The position numbers were made by a program, and so were the translations under genes. From contig NZ_JBLTYX010000006.1 of NCBI RefSeq assembly GCF_048066115.1, positions 124,001-188,000 on the forward strand: a stretch of 64,000 bases of DNA, in the 5' to 3' direction. Of this stretch, positions 16,095 through 24,872 are shown piece after piece. The first letter of the stretch is position 1. Each line of letters opens with the position of its first letter. The notes beneath the pieces were generated by a model that saw only the letters and a list, made by a program, of their open reading frames with translations, was not told where the DNA came from and ran no database searches. The stretch is from Niveispirillum sp048066115 (GTDB taxonomy: Bacteria > Pseudomonadota > Alphaproteobacteria > Azospirillales > Azospirillaceae).

Positions 16095-16574
16095 TTACAA
16101 CAGCTTCTCGATCGTCCCCGTCAGCGCCTCGGGCTTCGTCGTCGGGCTGAAGCGGCCGACCACCTTGCCGGAGCGGTCGACCAGGAACTTGGTGAAGTTC
16201 CACTTGATGCCGCTGGTGCCCAGGAAGCCGCGCTTCTGGGTCTTCAGCCATTGATAGAGCGGGTGGGTGCCGTCGCCATTGACGTCGATCTTGGCGAACA
16301 TCGGGAAGCTGACATCATAGGTCAGGGAGCAGAAATTGGCGATTTCGGCGGCGTCGCCGGGTTCCTGCTGGCGGAACTGGTTGCAGGGGAAGCCCAGAAC
16401 CACCAGGCCGCGCGCCGCATAATCGCGGTGTAGCTTCTCCAGACCCTCATATTGGTAGGTGAAGCCGCACTTGCTGGCGGTATTCACGATCAGCAGCACC
16501 TTGCCCTGCCAGTCGCCCAATGAGACATCCTTGCCGTCGAGCGTCTTGGCGGTGAAGTCATAGATGCTGGTCAT
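16095..16574 (-). CDS. Glutathione peroxidase (BtuE type)
   Basis: A 159-residue thiol peroxidase of the GPx family. The peroxidatic Cys36 is in VNTASKCGFT. The partner residues are in GFPCNQFRQQEPG (Gln) and IKWNFTKFLVD (Trp and Asn). The Cys form in place of selenocysteine, and the Cys in the FPCNQF motif, suggest a thioredoxin-dependent peroxidase. It reduces peroxides in the cytoplasm. The start at 16574 (MTSIYDFTAKTLDG) matches the family. It is convergent with dgt, three bases apart. Confidence 0.93.
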   Translation of the reverse strand: MTSIYDFTAKTLDGKDVSLGDWQGKVLLIVNTASKCGFTYQYEGLEKLHRDYAARGLVVLGFPCNQFRQQEPGDAAEIANFCSLTYDVSFPMFAKIDVNGDGTHPLYQWLKTQKRGFLGTSGIKWNFTKFLVDRSGKVVGRFSPTTKPEALTGTIEKLL

Positions 16575-16644
16575 GAAAATCCTCCCGGTGGCCTGGGGCG
16601 CGATCATGCGACGGTGGCGGGCGGTTGGCAATGCAGGGGTGTGG

Positions 16645-17526
16645 ATGGGGTACGACCTTTTCGTTGGCATCGACTGGACCGGAGCGCAGCCGGCCCGCGC
16701 CGTGGCCGTCGCCGCTTGCGATCCCGGCGGTCTGGTGCGGCCCGTATGGCCCGCCGGCCGGTATTGGGGACGGCGGGAGGCGGCGGACTGGATCGCGGTA
16801 CAGGTGCGGGGCGGGGCCCGCGTGCTGGCCGGGTTCGATTTCGGATTCGCCATGCCCTGGGTGGAGGGGGTGGGCTATCTGGATGGCCGGGTGCCCGACG
16901 TGACGGACATGGTCGCCCTGTGGGACCTGGTGGAACAGGCGGGCGGGCAGGGGGAGGATCATTTCGCCGGGGCGGCCGTCGCCGACCCGCGCCTGGCGCC
17001 CAGTTTCTGGATCGACGGGCCGATGCCCGCCCATTGGGGCGATGGGTCGACCAAGCGGCGGCGGGTGGAGATCGTGGCGGCCCAGACCGGGGCGGGGACG
17101 CCCGTGTCGTTGTTCAAGCTGGCGGCGGCGTCCAAGCAGGTCGGCAAGGCGTCGCTGGCGGGGATGCGCACGCTGCGGTACCTGCGCGGGCTGCTGGGGG
17201 ATCGGCTGGCCGTCTGGCCGGTGGAGATGCCGGCGGCAGGGCAGAGCGTGGTGATGGAGATTTATCCCACCCTGTTCCGCAAACAGGCGCTGGGTGGGGT
17301 GCGCAAGATCACCGGACGGGCGGCGATGGAAGCGGCGGTGGCGCATTTCGGCTGCACCCTGTCGCACGAGGTGCCGGAACAGTTTGACGATCACATCGGG
17401 GATGCCATCATCACCGCAGCCGGACTGTCGCGGCTGGCGGGGAACGCGTCGGCCTGGGCGCCGGTCGGTTTGACGGCGGACATCGCCGGGCGCGAGGGCT
17501 GGATTTTCGGGGTCGGCGTATCATGA
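16645..17526 (+). CDS. DUF429-like protein (RNase H-fold hypothetical)
   Basis: A 293-residue protein with a GIDWTGAQPARAVAVAAC start, an internal VLAGFDFGFAMPW and EIYPTLFRKQALGG, and a C-terminal QFDDHIGDAIITAAGL. The spaced acidic residues in these strands fit the RNase H-like DUF429 group, of unknown function. The start at 16645 is chosen because upstream codons overlap the divergent peroxidase gene. The stop overlaps the crcB start by four bases (ATGA), so the two genes are translationally coupled. Confidence 0.7.
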   Translation: MGYDLFVGIDWTGAQPARAVAVAACDPGGLVRPVWPAGRYWGRREAADWIAVQVRGGARVLAGFDFGFAMPWVEGVGYLDGRVPDVTDMVALWDLVEQAGGQGEDHFAGAAVADPRLAPSFWIDGPMPAHWGDGSTKRRRVEIVAAQTGAGTPVSLFKLAAASKQVGKASLAGMRTLRYLRGLLGDRLAVWPVEMPAAGQSVVMEIYPTLFRKQALGGVRKITGRAAMEAAVAHFGCTLSHEVPEQFDDHIGDAIITAAGLSRLAGNASAWAPVGLTADIAGREGWIFGVGVS

Positions 17527-17903
17527 AGATGGTCTTCTATGTCGCAATCGGTGGTGCGTTCGGCTCCGTGGCGCGGTATCTGACGGCGGTGGGGTTTGCA
17601 CGGTGGACCGATGGCGGCTTTCCCTGGGCGACATTGACGGTGAATATCGTCGGGTCGTTCATCATGGGGCTGCTGACGGCATTGATGGCCGGGGCCTGGG
17701 TACCGTCACCGGAGGTTCGCGCCTTCCTGACGGTGGGCATCCTGGGCGGGTTCACCACCTTCTCCAGCTTCTCCCTGGATGCGGCGAACATGCTGCAACG
17801 GGGGGATATTGGTCTGGCGGCGGCCTATGTGCTGTCGTCCCTGGTTATCGGCTTCGGCGGCCTGTTTGCCGGGCTTTATTTGGTACGGATGGTGGCGGCA
17901 TGA
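17523..17903 (+). CDS. crcB: Fluoride ion exporter CrcB/Fluc
   Basis: A 126-residue inner-membrane protein with four predicted transmembrane helices. It has the family motifs GGAFGSVARYL near the N-terminus, TLTVNIVGSFIMG (pore Asn) and GGFTTFSSFSLD (TM3 break with the Phe-Ser track). Dimers act as fluoride channels that relieve fluoride toxicity. It overlaps the upstream gene and the downstream rluC-like gene by four bases each. No fluoride riboswitch is seen, as expected for an internal operon gene. Confidence 0.96.
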   Translation: MKMVFYVAIGGAFGSVARYLTAVGFARWTDGGFPWATLTVNIVGSFIMGLLTALMAGAWVPSPEVRAFLTVGILGGFTTFSSFSLDAANMLQRGDIGLAAAYVLSSLVIGFGGLFAGLYLVRMVAA

Positions 17904-18931
17904 GCGATGCCGGTGATGCGCGCGGTCCCGCAAAGATCGTAGAGACGAGGCTGGTGGCGGACGATGAGGCCGATGTGCGCCTGGACCGTTGGTTCAAGCG
18001 GCATTTCCCCGAATTGGGCCATGGCGCGCTGCAGAAGCTGCTGCGCACGGGACAGGTGCGGGTGGATGGCAAGCGTGCCGACGCCAATACGCGTCTGGCC
18101 CCGGGCCAGAGCGTGCGCATCCCGCCGCTGCCCGATGCCGCCCCGGTAGCGGCTGGTGCCGCGGTGGAGGACAAGCCCCGCAAGCCGGTATTCAGCGACA
18201 AGGAGATCGCGGCGCTGCGCGCCTGCGTGCTGTATCGCGACGCCGACGTCATCGTGCTGGACAAGCCGGCGGGCATGGCCGTGCAGGGCGGCACCGGCCA
18301 GGACAAGCATCTGGACGCGATGCTGGACCTGCTGAAATTCGATGCGGAGGGTCGGCCCAAGCTGGTGCACCGGCTGGACAAGGATACAAGCGGCTGCCTG
18401 GTCCTGGCCCGCAACAGCTTCGCCGCCAGCCGCCTGACGGAAAGCTTCCGCGGCCGCGATGCGCGCAAGATCTATTGGGCCATCACGGTCGGCGTGCCGG
18501 AACCGCACCAGGGCCGTATCGACCTGTCCATCGCCAAGGAGATGGCGGCGGGTGGTGAGCGGATGATGGTGGATGAGCGCAACGGCCAGCGCGCCCAATC
18601 CTATTACACCGTGCTGGAACATGCCCACCGCAAAGCGGCCTTCGTGGCTTTGTGGCCACGCACGGGGCGTACGCATCAGCTGCGCGTGCATATGAACGCC
18701 ATCGGCACGCCGATCCTGGGCGACGGCAAATATGCGGGCCAAGAGGCGTTCATCGGCGGGGCGGAGGTGAAGCGGCAGCTGCACCTGCATGCACGCCGCA
18801 TCATCATCCCGCATCCGCGTGGCGGCACCGTCGATGTAACCGCTCCGCTTCCGGAACATATGAGACCAGCCTGGGATTATTTCGGGTTCAGTATGAACCT
18901 GAAGGAAGATCCTTTCATGGCATTGGATTAA
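17900..18931 (+). CDS. rluC: RluA/RluC family pseudouridine synthase
   Basis: A 343-residue RNA pseudouridine synthase. An S4 RNA-binding domain covers about residues 22-75 (VRLDRWFKRHFPELGHGALQKLLRTGQVRVDGKRA). The catalytic domain follows with VLDKPAGMAVQGGTG and HRLDKDTSG at 157-165 (catalytic Asp160). RTHQLRVHMNAIGTPILGD is also conserved. It probably modifies 23S rRNA; the exact sites are not readable. The start ATG at 17900 overlaps the crcB stop. The 3' end overlaps the convergent BMP-family gene by 17 bp. Confidence 0.92.
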   Translation: MSDAGDARGPAKIVETRLVADDEADVRLDRWFKRHFPELGHGALQKLLRTGQVRVDGKRADANTRLAPGQSVRIPPLPDAAPVAAGAAVEDKPRKPVFSDKEIAALRACVLYRDADVIVLDKPAGMAVQGGTGQDKHLDAMLDLLKFDAEGRPKLVHRLDKDTSGCLVLARNSFAASRLTESFRGRDARKIYWAITVGVPEPHQGRIDLSIAKEMAAGGERMMVDERNGQRAQSYYTVLEHAHRKAAFVALWPRTGRTHQLRVHMNAIGTPILGDGKYAGQEAFIGGAEVKRQLHLHARRIIIPHPRGGTVDVTAPLPEHMRPAWDYFGFSMNLKEDPFMALD

Positions 18932-19916
18932 GGCCGGGCCTGTCGCAGGCGGCGTCGCCCAGGGCGATCTTCAGGCGGCCGGCCCCGATCCGGCCCTTGG
19001 CCTTTTCGATGGCACTGATCTGCTTGGCCGTCAGGAAACGGTCCGCCCCGTGGCGGACCCAATCCACACCCTGTTCGGCCACGCCCAGTTCATGATTGCC
19101 GGGTGCCCAGGTCCCGTCCACCAACTCACGCAGCGCCGTGGTCACGGCCACATCGATACGTTTCAGGGCGGTGGTGACAATATGGCCGGGGGCCAGTTCC
19201 TCCTGGTCGCTGTCGACTCCGATACCGAACTTGCCGGCCTGCGCGGCGATCAGCAGCGCGTCGCGGCTGGCCAGACCGGCGGCGGGGAACAGCACGTCGG
19301 CGCCGTCGGCCAGAATCTCGTTCGCCACGGTGCGGGCCAGACGGCGATCGCGGAACCCGTCCAGATCGGTGGTCATGTAGCGGGCCGTCACCTGTACCGG
19401 ACGCCCCGCCTCGCGCACGCCCTGGATGAAGCCGCAGCCGAAGCGCTGCACCGGCGGCGTGGCGACGGCGCCCATGAAGGCGACGCGGCCGGACCGGCTG
19501 GCATAGGCCGCCGCCATCCCGGCCAGGAAACCCGCCTCCTGCTCCCGGAATCGGATCGACCGGACATTGGGGCCGGTCACATCGCCGTCGATGATGGTGA
19601 AGCGCGCATGCGGATAAAGCGGCGCCAGTTCACGCAGCGCCTGTTCGTGGATGAAGCCCACCAGCACCAGGGTGGTGATGCCGCGTTCGACGAAAGCGCG
19701 GATGGCGGTGGCGCTGTCTTCCTGTGTCACGATCACCCGTGGGCGGAAGGCCACGTCATTCTCCGCCTCGAACCGCGACAGGGCGGATACCGCCAGGGAG
19801 TTGAACACCCGGTCATCCTTCTGACCGCTGTAAATGACCCCGTAATCCTCCCTGGCTTGCGCGGGAAGCGCCGCCAGGCAGAAGAAGAGCAGGATAAGGA
19901 TCAGAAAGCGAAGCAT
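18915..19916 (-). CDS. BMP family substrate-binding protein
   Basis: A 333-residue periplasmic protein of the basic membrane protein/PnrA-like type. The signal peptide is about residues 1-21 (MLRFLILILLFFCLAALPAQA). It has VGFIHEQALRELAPLYPHARFTIIDGDV, FREQEAGFLAGMAAAY (typical of Med/BMP proteins), VLFPAAGLASRDALLIA and FGIGVDSDQEELAPGHIVTTALKRID. Relatives bind nucleosides for ABC transporters. No permease or ATPase gene lies nearby, so it is an orphan binding protein. It is convergent and overlapping with rluC. Confidence 0.85.
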   Translation of the reverse strand: MLRFLILILLFFCLAALPAQAREDYGVIYSGQKDDRVFNSLAVSALSRFEAENDVAFRPRVIVTQEDSATAIRAFVERGITTLVLVGFIHEQALRELAPLYPHARFTIIDGDVTGPNVRSIRFREQEAGFLAGMAAAYASRSGRVAFMGAVATPPVQRFGCGFIQGVREAGRPVQVTARYMTTDLDGFRDRRLARTVANEILADGADVLFPAAGLASRDALLIAAQAGKFGIGVDSDQEELAPGHIVTTALKRIDVAVTTALRELVDGTWAPGNHELGVAEQGVDWVRHGADRFLTAKQISAIEKAKGRIGAGRLKIALGDAACDRPGLNPMP

Positions 19917-20077
19917 GCGGAAGTATGATTCCTTGCGAGTGCAGACACCATTCTAAAGGCCAAAGGTTAGCGTTTTCCCAACGCCGGGAAGGGCATGCGC
20001 CGCATGCCGTCGTGGCTATCGACACCTGCCGTCCTGGAGAGTAGCAAGGGCCGGAAACCTTAGCTGTGCATGGACCC

Positions 20078-20749
20078 ATGGCCCTGAAACTTGCCCTGTT
20101 CGATTGCGACGGCACGCTGGTCGACAGCCAGCATGCCATCATTGCCGCCATGGAGGTGGGGTTCACCGCCCATGGGCTTGTGCCGCCGCCGGCGCGCGAT
20201 GTGCGCCGGGTGGTGGGCCTGGAACTGGTGGAGGCCGTGGCGCGGCTGGCCCCGGCGCTGGGCCTTGATGCGCATGAGGCGATATCGGAGGCGTACAAGC
20301 AGGCCTTCTATCGCAACCGGCTGGCCGGCACGCATCCGGAACCTTTGTTCGAGGGCACGGTGGCGGCCCTGGACGCGCTGGAGGCGGCGGGGTTCGTGCT
20401 GGGTGTGGCCACGGGCAAGAGCCGGCGCGGGCTGGACGCCACCTTGCTGCATCATGGCTTGACGGCGCGGTTCGTCACCTTGCAGACCAGCGACCGCGTG
20501 GCGGGCAAGCCCAGCCCCGATATGGTCTATGCCGCCTTGGCCGAAAGCGGGGCGGATGCGGCCAATACCGTGGTCATCGGCGATACAAGCTTCGACATCA
20601 TGATGGCCCGCAACGCGCGGGTGCGCTCCGTCGGCGTCTCCTGGGGATACCATGAGGGGGCGGAACTGCTGGCCGCGGGGGCCGACCGTCTGGTGCATGA
20701 TTACGCGGCCCTGCCGGATGCGGTGGCGGGCCTGCTGCACAAGGGTTGA
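20078..20749 (+). CDS. HAD superfamily hydrolase (phosphoglycolate phosphatase-like)
   Basis: A 223-residue haloacid dehalogenase-fold phosphatase. Motif I is LALFDCDGTLVDS (Asp9 nucleophile, Asp11), motif II VATGKS, motif III the Lys in AGKPSPDM, and motif IV VVIGDTSFDIMMARNA. The cap is the helical subclass I type. The substrate is unassigned. GTG at 20066 would add four residues. It is seven bases upstream of the ATP12 gene. In alphaproteobacteria this cluster (crcB, rluC, HAD, ATP12) tends to be kept together; here the BMP gene interrupts it. Confidence 0.88.
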   Translation: MALKLALFDCDGTLVDSQHAIIAAMEVGFTAHGLVPPPARDVRRVVGLELVEAVARLAPALGLDAHEAISEAYKQAFYRNRLAGTHPEPLFEGTVAALDALEAAGFVLGVATGKSRRGLDATLLHHGLTARFVTLQTSDRVAGKPSPDMVYAALAESGADAANTVVIGDTSFDIMMARNARVRSVGVSWGYHEGAELLAAGADRLVHDYAALPDAVAGLLHKG

Positions 20750-20755
20750 TCGGAT

Positions 20756-21448
20756 ATGAAGCGCTTCTACAAACAGGTGGCGGTGATAGAGGCCGATGGC
20801 GGCTTCTCCGTGGCGCTGGATGCCAAGCCGGTGCGCACCCCGGCCAAGCTGCCCTTCGCCGTGCCCACCCGCGCCCTGGCCGAAGGTATCGCGGCGGAAT
20901 GGGAAGCGCAGGGCGACGAGGTGAAGCCCGCCACCATGCCCCTGACCCAGCTGGCCAGCACCAGCATCGACGGGGTGCGCGGACGCCTGGATGCGGTGGC
21001 GGAAGCGTCGGCCGTTTATGGCGAGAGCGAGCTGGTCTGTTACCGCGCGGACGAGCCGGATGAACTGGTGGAGCGGCAAGCCAGGCTGTGGAACCCGCTG
21101 CTGGACTGGGCCGCGCGCCGCTATGACGCGCAGTTGCTGGTCACCAGCGGCATCATCCATCGTGCCCAGCCGACCGATGCACTGAAGGCGATGCGGGCGG
21201 GGGTGGATGAGCTGGATGAATGGCGGCTGACGGCGCTGCAGAACGTTATCGGCATCACCGGATCGCTGCTGGTCTCGCTGGCCCTGGTCGATGGGCATCT
21301 GACGGCGGAACAGGCGTTCGATCTGGCGCAGCTGGACGAGAATTTCCAGATCGAGAAATGGGGCGAGGATTACGAGGCGGCCGATCGCCGCGCCATCCAG
21401 CGCGCCGATCTGGCCCATACCGTGCGCTTCCTGGAATTGCTGCGCTGA
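20756..21448 (+). CDS. ATP12 family F1-ATPase assembly chaperone
   Basis: A 230-residue cytoplasmic chaperone. It begins MKRFYKQVAVIEADGGFSVALDAKPVRTPAK, followed by ALAEGIAAEWEAQGDEVKPATMPLTQLA, the hallmark of ATP12. It then has LVCYRADEPDELVERQARLWNPLLDWAA and IGITGSLLVSLALVDGHLT. In mitochondria and alphaproteobacteria ATP12 assists incorporation of the alpha subunit of F1. It directly follows the HAD phosphatase gene (six-base gap), indicating one transcript. Confidence 0.95.
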   Translation: MKRFYKQVAVIEADGGFSVALDAKPVRTPAKLPFAVPTRALAEGIAAEWEAQGDEVKPATMPLTQLASTSIDGVRGRLDAVAEASAVYGESELVCYRADEPDELVERQARLWNPLLDWAARRYDAQLLVTSGIIHRAQPTDALKAMRAGVDELDEWRLTALQNVIGITGSLLVSLALVDGHLTAEQAFDLAQLDENFQIEKWGEDYEAADRRAIQRADLAHTVRFLELLR

Positions 21449-21562
21449 AGCATCGATTGTTGCGATACGCGGGCCTGCAACCCGCGTTTCCAGCCGTCGC
21501 CAAACCTGTTACACATCCCTGCAACAAAAGGCGCGCAAGCGCGGTGGGGAGGAAAGACGGGG

Positions 21563-23164
21563 ATGGCGAAGGGTGACGGTCGCGCCGTACTGGCGCGCAC
21601 GGGCGATGCTTATGGCGCGGCGCTGACGGCTCTGCAGCGCCGGTTGGGTGTGGCGGGGATCGATGTTGCAGCCCTGCGGCCCCTGGTCGAGGGCGGGCTG
21701 GACGCGGAAAAGCGCGAGGCCCTGGCCGCCGCCTTCCGGGCATCGGGCCAGTCGCCGGCCAGTGCCGCCGCCGCCTTCGCCACGGCGCAGGCGGAATTGT
21801 CGGCCGCCCTGGTCGCCTCCTCCCGCTGGCGTACGGCCGCCGCCGTCGACGGGGTGCGGTTGCTGGGCATGCTGCTGTCCGATGCGCTGGCCGCCTTGCT
21901 GGCCCCGCCGCCCGTTGTCGAGGGCAGGAAGGTGCCCGACCTGCCCGGCTTCGTCACCAACCTGATGGACCGCACGGTCGACACCGCCACCGCCATCAAC
22001 GACGCCTCCATCGCCAATGCCGAGATGGTGGGGCAGTTGCGGGCCGTGGATGGCCAGGCCCAAGCCATCGCCGCCGCCACCGAACAGACAGTGGCCGGCG
22101 TGCACGAGATTTCCATGCGCAGCCAGGAGGTGGCGCAACTGGCGGCCGAGGCGCATGACGTGGCCGAAAGCGGGCGCGAGGCCGTGGGGCATGCGGTGCG
22201 CGGCATGGATGCAATCGCCCATGCCGTGGCCGACAGCGTGTCGCGCGTGTCGGAACTGTCCGACGCGTCGGACCGTATCCAGGACATCCTGGCCAGCATC
22301 GAGGCCATCGCCGCCCAGACCAACCTGCTGGCCCTGAACGCCACGATCGAGGCGGCACGGGCCGGTGAAGCCGGCAAGGGCTTCGCCGTGGTGGCGGGCG
22401 AGGTGAAGAACCTGGCCAGCCAGACGGGCCGGGCGACGGAAGATATCCGTTCCCGGCTGGCGCACCTGCGCACCGAGATGGGGGCCATCGTCGGCTCCAT
22501 GCAGGAAGGCACGCGCGCCGTGGCCTCGGGCCAGGAACAGATGCGCGAAGTGTCGGCCCGCATCGACGACGTGACGGCGCGGGTGGACACCACCACCGAG
22601 CGCATGGCGGAAATCGCATCGATCCTGCAGCAGCAGACGGCAGCCGCGCAGGAGGTGAAGCAGGGCGTCACCGACATCGCCACCCGCGCCGCCAGCAACA
22701 GCAAAGCCATCCTGCGCAGCGTGGAGGCCACCAAGGGCGTGGAATCGCTGCTGGGCCGTCAGCTGTCCGACCTGATGAAGCAGGACATCCCCAACAAGAT
22801 CGTGAAGATCGCCAAGGTCGACCACGTCCTGTGGAAGAAGAAGCTGGCCGACATGGTGGTGGGCCTGCAGACCCTGAAGGTCGAGGATCTGGTCCGTCAC
22901 GATGCCTGCCGCCTGGGCAAATGGTATTACGGCGCCGGATCGCTGCCGATGCGCAACCACCCGGCCTTCGCGGGCCTGGAGGTACCGCACCGGTCGGTGC
23001 ATGAATATGGCATCCGGGCGGTTGAACTGTTCAATCAAGGCGACAAGGACGGTGCCAACCGGGAAATCGCCCTGGTGGTGGAGGCGGCGGAACGGGTCGT
23101 GGCGCAGCTTGACCGGCTGCAGAACGAGCCGATGCCGGCGGAGAAGGCGACGGCGGGGTTCTGA
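21563..23164 (+). CDS. Soluble methyl-accepting chemotaxis protein with CZB zinc domain
   Basis: A 533-residue cytoplasmic chemoreceptor without transmembrane segments. The N-terminal ~140 residues are of unknown fold. The coiled-coil MCP signalling domain spans about residues 150-410, with the hairpin tip IEAIAAQTNLLALNATIEAARAGEAGKGFAVVAGEVKNLA. The C-terminal CZB domain (about 430-520) has the zinc motif VRHDACRLGKWYYG (His446, Cys449, Trp) and later His residues in RNHPAF and PHRSVHEYG. CZB receptors sense zinc or oxidants such as hypochlorous acid. GGGGAGGAAAG precedes the start. Confidence 0.93.
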   Translation: MAKGDGRAVLARTGDAYGAALTALQRRLGVAGIDVAALRPLVEGGLDAEKREALAAAFRASGQSPASAAAAFATAQAELSAALVASSRWRTAAAVDGVRLLGMLLSDALAALLAPPPVVEGRKVPDLPGFVTNLMDRTVDTATAINDASIANAEMVGQLRAVDGQAQAIAAATEQTVAGVHEISMRSQEVAQLAAEAHDVAESGREAVGHAVRGMDAIAHAVADSVSRVSELSDASDRIQDILASIEAIAAQTNLLALNATIEAARAGEAGKGFAVVAGEVKNLASQTGRATEDIRSRLAHLRTEMGAIVGSMQEGTRAVASGQEQMREVSARIDDVTARVDTTTERMAEIASILQQQTAAAQEVKQGVTDIATRAASNSKAILRSVEATKGVESLLGRQLSDLMKQDIPNKIVKIAKVDHVLWKKKLADMVVGLQTLKVEDLVRHDACRLGKWYYGAGSLPMRNHPAFAGLEVPHRSVHEYGIRAVELFNQGDKDGANREIALVVEAAERVVAQLDRLQNEPMPAEKATAGF

Positions 23165-23168
23165 ACCC

Positions 23169-23255
23169 GTAGGTCAGGTCGAGCCGCAGGCGAGCCCTGA
23201 CGGCAAAAGCCGAAGTCTTTCTGTCAGGGCTCGGCTTCGCCTCGACCTGACCTAC
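23169..23255. repeat. Long palindrome (GTAGGTCAGGTCGAG type)
   Basis: Outer arms GTAGGTCAGGTCGAG (23169-23183) and CTCGACCTGACCTAC (23241-23255) pair perfectly. Inner arms CGAGCCCTGAC (23191-23201) and GTCAGGGCTCG (23223-23233) also pair. The right half encodes the last residues of the membrane glycosyltransferase gene, which stops at 23224. Confidence 0.8.
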
Positions 23256-24864
23256 GATCGGGGCGCAGATCCAGCACATAGGCCAGCGTCACGCCCATCC
23301 GTTCCACGCGCAGCAACTCGCGGCCCGGTGGCACCGGACCGCAATTGCCACGGGTGAAGGCCAGATAGAAATCGGCCTTGCCCTGGCCATCAGCCGGGGC
23401 CTTCCAGGTGGGCGGCAGGAAGTGCAGGGCGCTGTCATGCGGGCCGCAGATGCGCACGCGATAGGGATGGGCGATGGCGCCGCCACCTTCTTCCGATACG
23501 ATGCGGTTGCGCAGGCGCTCGGCCGCTTCCGACAGGGGGCTGCCCCAGTAATCCAGTTCGAACCGCCCCTCCGCCCCGCTGACCCCGCCGGCCAGGGCAT
23601 TGTACCAGATGGCCTGGTAGGGGTGCAGGCGGGCCATGGTCAGGCACTGCCAGCCCATCCACAGCACCAGCAGGGCCGCCGCGATCCGCGTGGCCTCGGG
23701 CAGGCGTTCGATCACGGCGGGGCTGCGCAGCCTTTCCGCCAGCCGGTCCAGCCCGATGCCCGCCGCCACCGACAAGGGCGGCAGCAGGAACAGCATATGG
23801 CGGATGCCGTCATAAAGCACGGCACCGGTGACGATGACGATCAGCGGCGGCAGCAGGATCGCGGCGGCCAGCCCCACCCGTTCGGGCAGCAGCGACAGCG
23901 GGTGGCGAAGGGCGCGGATGGCCATGTAGGCGGCGATGCCCAGGCCCAGCAGCGTGACCTCCGGCAGCTTCACCCCGAAGGCCACGGGCACATACCACCA
24001 GGGCAGGTCGGTGGTCACCAGGGTCTGGCCGGCGAAGGGGAAGCTGAAGGACAGCGGGAAATGCGAGAATCCGGCCAGCGCCTCCAGCGGGCGTGAGAAC
24101 GGTTCCACCTGCGCCCAGGGCCAGCAGGCCAGCATGATCAGCCAGGCCAGGGCGAAGGCCGGGATCAGGCGGGCAGCCGCGGTGACCCCCTCCCACAGGG
24201 CTGTCGCCGGCGGGCGCTGGCGCAAACGCAGGGCCAGCCAATAGAGGCACGCGATGCCCAGCGAGCCGATCAGCACCACCCCGCCCACACGTATGCCCAG
24301 CGCCGCCCCGAAGGCGAAGCCATAGGCCAGCAGGGTCCCGGCCTTCTGCCGCGGCAGGTCGCGGATCAGGCGGATCTGGAACAGGGCCATCCAGGCGGCG
24401 GCCGTGGCGAAGGGTACATCCTTGGGATTGGCGAAGGCCTGTCCCATCCATTCCGGGGTCAGCAGCAACAGGATGACGGCCAGCGCCCCGGCACGCGGGC
24501 CGGCCAGCATGCGGGCCTGGGCGCGCACCGCCGCCAGCCCGGCCACCCCCACCAGGCCGCCGATCAGGCGCCGTGTCTCATAAGCATCGAACGGGAACAG
24601 GGCGCCAGCGGCGGCCGTCACCGTGTCATAGAGCGCGCCATAGAGATAAAGGTTCTGGAAACCCAGCACCCGCTGGTCCTCGCCCAGCGACAGGTACCAG
24701 TCCAGGGCCCGCCATCCGTTCTCCAGATGCAGCGGCTCGTCCCAGGTGATGCCGTAATGCTTGAATGTGGCGGCCACGAACAGCAATGCCACGGCCAGCG
24801 CCGCCTGCGCCACGCCGTCCCAGAACGGCGCGGTGCCCGCCTGCTGTGTCAGGGAAGTGCCCAT
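23224..24864 (-). CDS. Membrane glycosyltransferase, GT-C/PMT type
   Basis: A 546-residue polytopic membrane protein with about 10-12 hydrophobic segments. After the first helix it has the loop KHYGITWDEPLHLENGWRALDW, in which the acidic WDE stands at the place of the catalytic Asp/Glu in GT-C enzymes. The C-terminal 120 residues are soluble and periplasmic. It probably transfers sugar from a polyprenyl-phosphate donor. The gene lies 8 bp downstream of a dolichyl-phosphate-mannose-synthase-like gene that could supply that donor. The last residues (about RSGRGEAEP) come from palindromic repeat sequence. Confidence 0.82.
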   Translation of the reverse strand: MGTSLTQQAGTAPFWDGVAQAALAVALLFVAATFKHYGITWDEPLHLENGWRALDWYLSLGEDQRVLGFQNLYLYGALYDTVTAAAGALFPFDAYETRRLIGGLVGVAGLAAVRAQARMLAGPRAGALAVILLLLTPEWMGQAFANPKDVPFATAAAWMALFQIRLIRDLPRQKAGTLLAYGFAFGAALGIRVGGVVLIGSLGIACLYWLALRLRQRPPATALWEGVTAAARLIPAFALAWLIMLACWPWAQVEPFSRPLEALAGFSHFPLSFSFPFAGQTLVTTDLPWWYVPVAFGVKLPEVTLLGLGIAAYMAIRALRHPLSLLPERVGLAAAILLPPLIVIVTGAVLYDGIRHMLFLLPPLSVAAGIGLDRLAERLRSPAVIERLPEATRIAAALLVLWMGWQCLTMARLHPYQAIWYNALAGGVSGAEGRFELDYWGSPLSEAAERLRNRIVSEEGGGAIAHPYRVRICGPHDSALHFLPPTWKAPADGQGKADFYLAFTRGNCGPVPPGRELLRVERMGVTLAYVLDLRPDRRSGRGEAEP

Positions 24865-24872
24865 GGCGCCGA

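Noticed and set aside
17400..17523. Fluoride riboswitch before crcB
   Set aside because: crcB is internal to an overlapping operon; no riboswitch-like fold or conserved segments are seen upstream.
21509..23038. 509-codon minus-strand frame under the CZB chemoreceptor
   Set aside because: High-GC antisense shadow with His/Gly-rich low complexity; the plus strand holds the intact receptor.
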